A DNA stretch of 64,000 nt, from positions 1 to 64,000 of the forward strand of contig JANQKQ010000009.1 of NCBI GenBank assembly GCA_028281105.1. The letters run 5' to 3'. The translations under genes were made by a program, and so were the position numbers. The stretch comes from Rhizobiaceae bacterium (lineage in GTDB: Bacteria > Pseudomonadota > Alphaproteobacteria > Rhizobiales > Rhizobiaceae). Of this stretch, positions 57,294 to 64,000 are shown one piece after another (within the stretch, counting starts at the first letter, position 1; every line of letters starts with the position of its first letter). Under the pieces are notes generated by a model that did no database searches, was not told the DNA's origin, and saw only the letters and a list, made by a program, of their open reading frames with translations.

Positions 57294-58346
57294 TCAACCG
57301 CCCAGCCATTCCAGGGCATGGACATGCGCGTCGGCCTTCGCCAACAGCCGCTCTTCCCCGCCCGGCCACAGCCGCAATGTCAGCCGCGGTCCTTCATCGC
57401 CGAATTGCTCGAAGGCAAGCCAGGCGAGCGGCGAGGCGGATGTTGCGCGCGCACCCGCCTGCTCCATGCGCGCCGTGATGCGGTCCTTGGCGGCCTGCGG
57501 GAAATATTGCAGCGCGATCGAGTGGAACACGACCCGCGCCTGCCCTCCCGGCGCCTCATCGACGATTACCCGTTCGATCCAGTCGGCCGCATCGGCCGCG
57601 TCAATGGCGGGCGGGTTCTCGCGCGCGATGGCAATGGCGGCCTGGACACGGGCCAACCGCTCGTCCTGATCCGGCCAGATATAGCCGATCAACCGTTCGC
57701 GGTGCGCTGCGTCGGTAACGTCCAGCGGATTGCGATCGCAGCCGCGTCGTCCAACGATCCGCGGCTCGCGGCCGACCAGCGGCGAGCCGGCCCATGCGGG
57801 CGCCAGGGTCACCGGGCTGGCCCGCCGACCGAGCATCTCGCCGTTCAACTCGTAAGCGAACCGATCAGGAAACAGATTGAGCCCGGCGCTGGCTCCGATC
57901 TCGAACAAGGACAGCGGCAGGCCGGTCTCGCCGGCGATCACCATCATGCCGGGATAGAGCACGCCGGAACGCGCGATCTCGTTGGTTTGCGGCGCATGGG
58001 TCAGCCATTCGACGATTTCGTCATCGGCGTCGGCGATCGCTTCCAACGCCACGCCGGCCAACCGATCGGGTGTCGACAGCGGCGCTGGTGGATACAGCGA
58101 CGCCAGTTGGGGCAGCCGGCCGCGCCGCACCAGCGCGTGCAGCGCACCCGCCAACCGCAGCGGAACCGCGTCGCCCATGGCGTCCGGCGCCCCGGCCCAA
58201 TCGAGCACCGCCCGACCCGTCGCGGTAGCGCGATCCAACGACCGGCCCAGGCAATCCATCAACATCGCCGTGAACGGCGAACCCAGCCGCTCGCACCACA
58301 CCGACTGCTTTGCGAAGGCGTCGCGGACGCCGGCCTCACCGCTCAC
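57294..58346 (-). CDS. DUF2332 family protein
   Basis: 350 residues from GTG 58346, which overlaps the UbiH-like stop (GTGA), implying coupled translation. The family signatures are LRLAGALHALVRRGRLPQLA, LFEIGASAGLNLFPDRFAY and VFHSIALQYFP. The GASAGLNL motif resembles the nucleotide loop of S-adenosylmethionine methyltransferases, but the function of DUF2332 is unknown. Together with the upstream gene it forms a two-gene unit. Its 3-prime end lies 82 bp from the DUF6249 start. Confidence 0.85.
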   Translation of the reverse strand: MSGEAGVRDAFAKQSVWCERLGSPFTAMLMDCLGRSLDRATATGRAVLDWAGAPDAMGDAVPLRLAGALHALVRRGRLPQLASLYPPAPLSTPDRLAGVALEAIADADDEIVEWLTHAPQTNEIARSGVLYPGMMVIAGETGLPLSLFEIGASAGLNLFPDRFAYELNGEMLGRRASPVTLAPAWAGSPLVGREPRIVGRRGCDRNPLDVTDAAHRERLIGYIWPDQDERLARVQAAIAIARENPPAIDAADAADWIERVIVDEAPGGQARVVFHSIALQYFPQAAKDRITARMEQAGARATSASPLAWLAFEQFGDEGPRLTLRLWPGGEERLLAKADAHVHALEWLGG

Positions 58347-59566
58347 GAGGGACGCGGCCGGCGCGCATCGTCGCCGGCCCGCCACGGCGGCGATGCAAAT
58401 CCGGTTCCCGGCGCCACGCCCTCCCGCATCAGCGCCCGACGCAGCGGCGGCACCGCCGACAAGGCGAATAGACCGACGCTGCGCATCGCCTGCACCGGTA
58501 CGAAATCCGAAAGCAGCGAGCGGTTCAGCAGGTCGACCGCGAAGGCCCGCGATGCCACATCGCCCGCCCGGCGGCGGTTGAACTCGCCTACCGCTTCATC
58601 AACGCGCGCCAGCCCCACCTCGCCCAACACCGCCATCAGGGTGTCGACGTCACGCAGGCCCAGGTTGAACCCCTGGGCTCCGATCGGCGGAATGGCGTGG
58701 GCGGCATCGCCGATCAGGAACACCCGGTCTGCGGCCATTCTGTCCGCCCGCAACCCGCCCAGCGGAAAGCCCTGGACGTCGGTGATCACCTTCGTCTTGC
58801 CGAGCACCGAGTGCATGCGGTCCTCGACCAGTCGATCGAGCGCATCGCCGCTCATGGCGGCGATTTTGTCCGCCCGCTGCGGAGTTTCGACCCAGACCAG
58901 ACTGGAAGCGTCGCCCGGCAGCGGCACCTGGGTGAACGGTCCCGAACGCGTGTGGAATTCGGTGCTGACATCCTCGTGCGGCAGCGTGTGCTCGAAGTCG
59001 AGCACGAGGGCCCTCTGCGGATAGGTCCATGTGCGATGACGGATCCCGGCCAGGCGGCGAACCGTCGAGTTGCGGCCATCGGCGCCGATGACGATCCGCG
59101 CAGCCAGCACCCGGCCGTCAGACAAGGTAACGTCCGCGCGGTCATCGTCCTGCGTCATCATCTCGACGGTCCCGTCGATCCATTCGGCGTTGGACGCAGC
59201 CGTCACCGCAGCGGTCAGATGTTCGACGAGATCGCGATTGCGAACGTTGTAGCCGAAAGCGGGAAGATCGATCTCACCGGCGCGGAACTCCACCGGCGGT
59301 GCGCGCAGCAGCCGGTCGGTATCGTCGATGATGCGCATCACCCGCAGCGCCGCCGCCTTGGACGCCACCGCCGACCACAGGCCGGCGCGCTCCAGGATGT
59401 CGACAGAGCTTTGCAGCAGCGCCGTGGTGCGCGCGTCGGCGCCTGCCCCGCGCGGCGCGACCAGCGCGATCGAGAAGCCCGCCCTGGCGGCCATATAGGC
59501 CACCGTGAGCCCGGCGAGGCCGGCGCCGGCGATCAGCAGGTCGAAAGTTTTCGATGAATGCGACAA
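58343..59566 (-). CDS. UbiH/UbiF-type FAD-dependent hydroxylase
   Basis: 407 residues from a TTG at 59566, with AGGAGA about ten bases upstream. FAD motifs: LLIAGAGLAGLTVAY near 10-24, the DG motif in IVIGADGRNSTVR and GD motif FLIGDAAHAIPPIGAQGFNLGLRD. These flavoenzymes hydroxylate the ubiquinone ring in respiration-linked quinone synthesis; UbiH, UbiF and UbiL cannot be told apart here. Its downstream partner is DUF2332, and it is divergent from pcs. Confidence 0.88.
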   Translation of the reverse strand: MSHSSKTFDLLIAGAGLAGLTVAYMAARAGFSIALVAPRGAGADARTTALLQSSVDILERAGLWSAVASKAAALRVMRIIDDTDRLLRAPPVEFRAGEIDLPAFGYNVRNRDLVEHLTAAVTAASNAEWIDGTVEMMTQDDDRADVTLSDGRVLAARIVIGADGRNSTVRRLAGIRHRTWTYPQRALVLDFEHTLPHEDVSTEFHTRSGPFTQVPLPGDASSLVWVETPQRADKIAAMSGDALDRLVEDRMHSVLGKTKVITDVQGFPLGGLRADRMAADRVFLIGDAAHAIPPIGAQGFNLGLRDVDTLMAVLGEVGLARVDEAVGEFNRRRAGDVASRAFAVDLLNRSLLSDFVPVQAMRSVGLFALSAVPPLRRALMREGVAPGTGFASPPWRAGDDARRPRPS

Positions 59567-59720
59567 GCGCGACGATCTCCTAATCGAGGTGCCGATGCCC
59601 GGCCATGATAGCCAACGGGCCGGGCGGGAAAAAGGCGCGATGACTGTGACAAATGCAGCCAGGCCAATAACGCCATAGTTGAATTGTTGTCATCGAAATG
59701 CGACTAGGGGCGCCAGTTCG

Positions 59721-60449
59721 GTGCCTGGCGGATTGGACGGGGATGTGTTCGGGTTCTCAAAAAACGCGCTGTGGGCGTTCGGCGTCCATATCCTGACCGC
59801 GTCCGGCGCATTTTTCGCATTTCTGTCCCTGGTTGCCGCCGCCGAGTTCCGTTTCCCCGAAATGTTCATGTGGATGGGCGTGGCGCTGCTGGTCGACGGC
59901 GTCGACGGGCCGCTGGCGCGCAAGCTGGAGGTCAAGCGCTGGTGGCCGCACTGGTCGGGCGACCTTCTCGACGCGGTGATCGACTACTTCACCTATGTCA
60001 TGCTGCCGGCATTCGCGCTCTATCAGAGCGGCCTACTGGGCAAATACGCTTCGTTCGCCGCCGCCGCCGTCATCGTGATCACTTCGGCGATCTACTACGC
60101 CGACACCCGCATGAAGAGCGAGGACAGCGGCTTCATCGGCTTTCCGGTCTGCTGGAACATGGTGGTGTTCACCTTGTTCATCATCTCGCCGGGGCCGATC
60201 TACTCGCTGGCCGTGGTGGTCACATGCGCGGTGCTGACCTTCGTGCCGGTGATCTTCGTCCATCCCACCCGTGTGAAGGTCTGGCGCCTTCCCACGCTGG
60301 CCATTTTTCTCGCCTGGTCCATCGCCGGCATCATCGCGATCTGGTACGACCTCGACAGCCCGCTGTGGATTGACGCGGTGGTATTGTTTTCGTCGATCTA
60401 CCTGTTCTGCGTCGGCTTCGTGCTGCAACTGCTGGGCAAGCTGAAATAG
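59721..60449 (+). CDS. pcs: Phosphatidylcholine synthase
   Basis: 242 residues from GTG 59721, which has AGGGG ten bases upstream and gives the known family length (about 241). It shows the CDP-alcohol phosphotransferase motif DGVDGPLARKLE...GDLLDAVID and eight membrane helices. It joins CDP-diacylglycerol and choline to phosphatidylcholine, a membrane lipid of many Rhizobiales. Choline supply from methylated osmolytes may matter, but no such genes are adjacent. A GTG at 59745 is a later alternative. Confidence 0.88.
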   Translation: MPGGLDGDVFGFSKNALWAFGVHILTASGAFFAFLSLVAAAEFRFPEMFMWMGVALLVDGVDGPLARKLEVKRWWPHWSGDLLDAVIDYFTYVMLPAFALYQSGLLGKYASFAAAAVIVITSAIYYADTRMKSEDSGFIGFPVCWNMVVFTLFIISPGPIYSLAVVVTCAVLTFVPVIFVHPTRVKVWRLPTLAIFLAWSIAGIIAIWYDLDSPLWIDAVVLFSSIYLFCVGFVLQLLGKLK

Positions 60450-60467
60450 GCGGCCACCGGATGTCCC

Positions 60468-61193
60468 ATGATTGAACTGTTGCAGGATCCGCACGCCTGG
60501 ATCGCGCTTGGCACGCTGACCATCATGGAAATCGTGCTCGGCATCGACAACATCGTTTTCATTTCGGTGATCGTCGGCCGGCTTCCACCAGAGCAGGCCG
60601 CCCGCGCACGCCGCGTGGGTATCTTTCTGGCGCTGGCCTTCCGCGTCCTGGCCCTGCTGGCGCTCGCCTGGCTGATCGGGCTCACCAGGCCGGTATTCGA
60701 ACTGTTCGGCCAGCCGTTCTCCTGGCGCGACATAATCCTGCTCGTGGGCGGATTGTTCCTGCTTTACAAGGGCACGGTCGAGATTCACGCCGAATATGAA
60801 GGCGAAGACGAGCAGGAAGCCGGCTCAGCCGGCCATGCCGTCAGTTTCACACGAGTCGTGATGCAGATCATCGTGATCGATCTGGTGTTCTCCGTCGATT
60901 CCATCGTCACGGCCATCGGCATGGTTGATCACGTGGAGATCATGATCGCCGCCGTATCGATCGCCATGGTAGTGATGTATTTAGCATCCGGTCCCATTGC
61001 GGAGTTCATCCGCCGCTACCCGACCACCAAGATGCTTGCGCTGTCGTTCCTGCTGCTGATCGGCGCTTCGCTGGTGGCCGACGGCATCGGCTATCACATC
61101 CCGCGCGGCTACATCTATTTCGCCATGGCCTTTTCCGGCGCGGTCGAAGCGATCAACATACTGGTGCGCCAACGCCGCCGCTCCGGTCGGTAG
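60468..61193 (+). CDS. TerC-family membrane protein (YgdQ-like)
   Basis: 241 residues and seven membrane helices. The two TerC signatures are LGIDNIVFISVIVGRLP and VFSVDSIVTAIGMVDH, each with the Asp residues proposed to bind metal. TerC-family proteins export manganese or assist metalation of exported enzymes. It begins 18 bp after pcs on the same strand, so it may be co-transcribed. There is no CBS or transporter-associated C-terminal domain, unlike the longer YegH or CorC fusions. Confidence 0.9.
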   Translation: MIELLQDPHAWIALGTLTIMEIVLGIDNIVFISVIVGRLPPEQAARARRVGIFLALAFRVLALLALAWLIGLTRPVFELFGQPFSWRDIILLVGGLFLLYKGTVEIHAEYEGEDEQEAGSAGHAVSFTRVVMQIIVIDLVFSVDSIVTAIGMVDHVEIMIAAVSIAMVVMYLASGPIAEFIRRYPTTKMLALSFLLLIGASLVADGIGYHIPRGYIYFAMAFSGAVEAINILVRQRRRSGR

Positions 61194-61296
61194 TCGACGG
61201 CGATAGACGTCCTCTATCGTCCTGATTGATCCAAAAAATTGCGGACGCGATCGAATCCCACTGGATTTTTCGCAAAAATATCGATCAAATCGCCCC

Positions 61297-62892
61297 ATGG
61301 CGAGGAAGGGGACCCAAAAACGGCGGGACGCGAGCGGCACTCCCATGTTGGAGGTGCGCGACATCACCAAGGTCTTTGGTGAGCTGGTCGCCAACGATCA
61401 CGTCAACGTCGAGGTCGGCAAGGGGGAGATTCACGCGCTGCTCGGGGAGAACGGCGCGGGCAAGTCCACCCTGGTGAAAATGCTGTATGGATCGCTCCAG
61501 CCCAACGGCGGCTCGATCCTGTGGCACGGCAACGCGACTACGATTACCAGCCCCTCGGCCGCTCGCTCGCTGGGCATCGGCATGGTGTTTCAGCACTTCT
61601 CGCTGTTTGAGTCCCTGTCGGTGGCCGAGAACATCGTCCTGTCGCTGGGCGCCGACAAGGTGCTGGCCGACATCGCCGAACAGACCCGCGAGGTCTCCCA
61701 CAATTACGGCCTGCCGCTCAATCCCGAGACGATCATCGGCGACATGTCGGTGGGCGAGCGCCAGCGCGTCGAGATCGTACGCTGCCTGCTGCAGAACCCG
61801 GAACTGATCATTCTCGACGAGCCAACCTCGGTGCTGACGCCGCAGGAGGCCGACAATCTGTTCGTCACCTTGAAGCGCCTGAAAGACGAGGGCCGCTCGA
61901 TCCTGTACATCTCCCACCGCCTCGAAGAGGTCAAACAGATGTGCGACTGGGCCACCATCCTGCGCCACGGCAAGGTGGTCGGCGAATGCGATCCGGCCAA
62001 GGAAACGGCAGGCTCGCTGGCCTCCATGATGGTGGGCGGCGACATTGCGCAGATCAAGCGCAAGAAGACCAAGGCAGGCGACGGCAAGCCGCTGCTGGAG
62101 CTCAAGGACGTCTCCCTGCCCGCCGCCTCGCCGTTCGCGGTGGCGCTCAAGAACATCGACCTTGCCGTCAACGCAGGCGAGGTGCTCGGCATCGCCGGCG
62201 TCGCCGGCAACGGCCAGAGCGAGTTCTTCGACATGGTTTCCGGCGAGGTGACGGTCGCGTCCGACGCCGCGGTCACCATCTGCGGCACCCAGGCCGGCGC
62301 CAAGGGCATCAACCGCCGGCGCAAGCTGGGCGCGGCCTTCGTGCCCGAAGAGCGGCTCGGCCATTCCGCCGTGCCGGACCTTTCGTTGACCGAGAACCTG
62401 ATCCTGTCGCGCCACGGCTCGGACGCGGCCATGTTCACCAGCATGGGGCCGATCGGCTTCATCCAGCGCGACAAGGTGCACGAAGTCGCCGCCAAGATCA
62501 TCGAAGAGATGGACGTGCGCAAATCGGGCGAAGACCCGGACGCCTCCGCCCTTTCAGGGGGCAACTTGCAAAAGTTCATCATGGGCCGCGAACTGGACCG
62601 CTCGCCTGCCGTGATGGTCGTCAACCAGCCGACCTGGGGCGTGGACGCGGGCGCCGCCGCGCGCATTCGCCAGACCTTGATCGACCTGGCCAGATCGGGT
62701 TCCGCCGTCGTGGTGATCTCCCAGGACCTCGACGAGATCATGGAGATATCCGACCGCATCGCGGTGATGAGCGACGGGCGCATGTCGCTGCCGCACAACG
62801 CCGATGATATGTCTCGTGAGCAGATCGGTCTGCTGATGGCGGGCATGGAGGGTGGCTCGGAGCAAGAAGGGGAGAGCGCGCATGTTCATTGA
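61297..62892 (+). CDS. ABC transporter ATP-binding protein, BmpA-type nucleoside/simple-sugar importer
   Basis: 531 residues with two ABC domains. Domain 1 has GENGAGKST, the ABC signature MSVGERQRVEIV and ILDEPTSVLTPQEAD; domain 2 keeps ALSGGNLQKFI and a degenerate Walker A (GVAGNGQSE), the pattern of the RbsA/NupO family. It powers uptake of nucleosides or sugars. ATG 61297 and ATG 61345 are both possible starts; neither has a strong ribosome site. Two permease genes follow with overlaps, as in BmpA-type operons, but the binding protein is not in the window. Confidence 0.9.
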   Translation: MARKGTQKRRDASGTPMLEVRDITKVFGELVANDHVNVEVGKGEIHALLGENGAGKSTLVKMLYGSLQPNGGSILWHGNATTITSPSAARSLGIGMVFQHFSLFESLSVAENIVLSLGADKVLADIAEQTREVSHNYGLPLNPETIIGDMSVGERQRVEIVRCLLQNPELIILDEPTSVLTPQEADNLFVTLKRLKDEGRSILYISHRLEEVKQMCDWATILRHGKVVGECDPAKETAGSLASMMVGGDIAQIKRKKTKAGDGKPLLELKDVSLPAASPFAVALKNIDLAVNAGEVLGIAGVAGNGQSEFFDMVSGEVTVASDAAVTICGTQAGAKGINRRRKLGAAFVPEERLGHSAVPDLSLTENLILSRHGSDAAMFTSMGPIGFIQRDKVHEVAAKIIEEMDVRKSGEDPDASALSGGNLQKFIMGRELDRSPAVMVVNQPTWGVDAGAAARIRQTLIDLARSGSAVVVISQDLDEIMEISDRIAVMSDGRMSLPHNADDMSREQIGLLMAGMEGGSEQEGESAHVH

Positions 62893-63970
62893 ACTTGAGC
62901 GCAGGCCCGCTCACTCCACCCTGTATTCGGCGTTGTCGCCGTTCATCGCACTGATACTGACGCTGGTCGCCGGCGCGATTTTGTTCGCGGTCATGGGGAT
63001 CAACCCGGCCAAGGGGCTCTACTCCTTCTTCATCGAGCCGCTCACCGAAGTCTGGTCGCTGCACGAACTGGCGATCAAGGCCGCGCCGCTGATCCTGATC
63101 GCCACCGGCCTGTCGATCTGTTTCCTGTCGAGCAACTGGAACATCGGCGCCGAAGGCCAGTTCATCCTCGGCGCCATCTTCGGTTCCATCCTGCCGGTAT
63201 TGTTCCATGAGCAGGTGGGCATCTGGGTGCTGCCGGCGATGATGATCATGGGCATGATCGGCGGCGCGTTGTGGGCGCTGATCCCTGCCCTGCTGAAAAC
63301 CCGCTTCGGCGCCAACGAGATCCTGACCAGCCTGATGCTGGTCTATGTGGCCGAACTGTTCCTGGATTGGCTGGTGCGCGGCGCCTGGCGCAACCCGGAA
63401 GGCTTCAACTTCCCCGAGACGCGCTCGTTCTCGCCCGGCCAGATCCTGCCCGAGGTGCTGGACTCCGGGCGCGCGCACTACGGCGCGGTGCTCGCCATCG
63501 TCGCGGTGCTGATCGCCTGGTTCATGATGGCCAAGACCATCCGAGGTTTCGAGGTCAAGGTGATCGGCCAGGCGCCCAAGGCCGGCCAATTCGCCGGCTT
63601 CGACGCCAAACGCGTGACCATCGTCGCCTTCATGATCTCCGGCGCGCTCGCCGGGCTTGCCGGCATCGCCGAGGTTTCCGGCGCGATCCAGCAGCTGCGC
63701 CCGACGATCTCCCCGGGCTATGGGTTCACCGCCATTATCGTCGCCTTTCTCGGCCGGCTTAATCCGGTGGGCGTATTCGCCGCCGGTCTGGTGCTGGCCC
63801 TGTCGTTTCTCGGCAGCGAGGCGGCGCAGATTTCGCTGGGCGTCTCCGACAAGCTGGGCCGCGTGTTCCAGGGCATGCTGCTGTTCTTCGTGCTCGCCTG
63901 CGACACGCTGATCCATTATCGCATCCGAATCACCGGCTGGGCCGGGCGCGCCAGAACCGGAGAGACGTGA
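62882..63970 (+). CDS. ABC transporter permease, BmpA-type importer (first permease)
   Basis: 362 residues from ATG 62882, overlapping the ATPase gene by 11 bp. There are eight to ten membrane helices and the family stretches APLILIATGLSICFLSSNWNIGAEGQF and GYGFTAIIVAFLGRLNPVGV. The KTRFGANEILTSLMLVYVAE part is the ATPase-contact (EAA-like) loop. It belongs to the BPD_transp_2 group used for nucleosides and sugars, and pairs with the second permease that begins at 63970. Confidence 0.92.
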   Translation: MFIELERRPAHSTLYSALSPFIALILTLVAGAILFAVMGINPAKGLYSFFIEPLTEVWSLHELAIKAAPLILIATGLSICFLSSNWNIGAEGQFILGAIFGSILPVLFHEQVGIWVLPAMMIMGMIGGALWALIPALLKTRFGANEILTSLMLVYVAELFLDWLVRGAWRNPEGFNFPETRSFSPGQILPEVLDSGRAHYGAVLAIVAVLIAWFMMAKTIRGFEVKVIGQAPKAGQFAGFDAKRVTIVAFMISGALAGLAGIAEVSGAIQQLRPTISPGYGFTAIIVAFLGRLNPVGVFAAGLVLALSFLGSEAAQISLGVSDKLGRVFQGMLLFFVLACDTLIHYRIRITGWAGRARTGET

Positions 63971-64000
63971 TGGGCGTCGCCGAAGCCGTACTGCTGACCA
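63970..64000 (+). CDS. Second ABC permease of the same importer (partial, cut by window end)
   Basis: The ATG at 63970 shares its A with the previous stop (TGATG). Only ten residues (MGVAEAVLLT) are visible, so the identity rests on position; two permeases in a row are usual for this importer family. Confidence 0.6.
   Translation, partial: MGVAEAVLLT

Noticed and set aside
57099-59024. 641-residue plus-strand frame opposite DUF6249, DUF2332 and UbiH genes
   Set aside because: It crosses three independent genes on the other strand, each with convincing motifs.

Overview
The window is high-GC, gene-dense chromosomal DNA from an alphaproteobacterium, most likely a Hyphomicrobiales (Rhizobiales-type) organism. 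The evidence is a glycine-type ALA synthase (hemA), a CckA-like hybrid kinase followed by a FliO-like gene and a single-cysteine DksA, a phosphatidylcholine synthase, an alphaproteobacterial suf operon with an Irr-box-like site, and short intergenic palindromic repeats like those of rhizobial relatives. Genes for handling methylated, probably marine, osmolytes (DMSP-lyase-like, dimethylglycine-dehydrogenase-like) fit a marine or saline lifestyle. No rRNA, tRNA, CRISPR array, insertion sequence or prophage was recognised.

Layout. 1-4486 (minus): amino-terminal part of a giant FecR plus cadherin/VCBS-like repeat surface protein, cut by the window edge. 4614-16574: two paralogous FAD/GcvT (dimethylglycine or sarcosine dehydrogenase-like) proteins flank a divergent cell-wall pair (L,D-transpeptidase, D-Ala-D-Ala carboxypeptidase) and hemA; the second paralogue is followed by a DddP-like M24 enzyme and a PLP decarboxylase. 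16881-25361: Uup ABC-F ATPase, TauE/SafE permease, the cytochrome bc1 operon (petABC), apt, a TVP38 membrane protein and an APH-fold kinase. 25363-28029: a PAP2-type membrane protein and a PhyH dioxygenase/HD-oxygenase pair resembling PhnY/PhnZ phosphonate oxidation. 28468-42985: cckA, fliO-like, dksA, sixA-like, ycjX/ycjF-like pair, a 41-residue membrane peptide with its own terminator, a HisC-like aminotransferase, parE, an RhlE-type helicase and a TfoX-like gene. 43088-45511: an unusual small locus with a repeat-peptide gene, a DUF6065-like gene and a divergent EamA transporter. 45553-53328: one long suf operon (cysteine desulfurase, sufB, cupin, sufC, sufD, sufS, sufT, VOC, sufA). 53708-64000: two alpha/beta hydrolases, hspQ, an ECF sigma operon, DUF2332/UbiH-like pair, pcs, terC-like, and the start of a BmpA-type nucleoside/sugar ABC importer.

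How parts work together. DMSP-like cleavage, N-methyl-glycine demethylation and phosphonate oxidation would feed one-carbon units, glycine and phosphate into metabolism; hemA consumes glycine. The suf operon supplies Fe-S clusters to, among others, the Rieske protein encoded in the same window. These links are inferences from gene content.

The most unusual item is the repeat-peptide locus at 44184-44501: four copies of a 14-residue motif (M-x-D-x-G-x-V-R-L/M-G-x-x-H-R) after a perfect Shine-Dalgarno, with two decayed copies downstream. It looks like a multi-core precursor peptide. A second notable pattern is a ~105-bp intergenic repeat present four times, each copy supplying the TAG stop codon of an adjacent gene.
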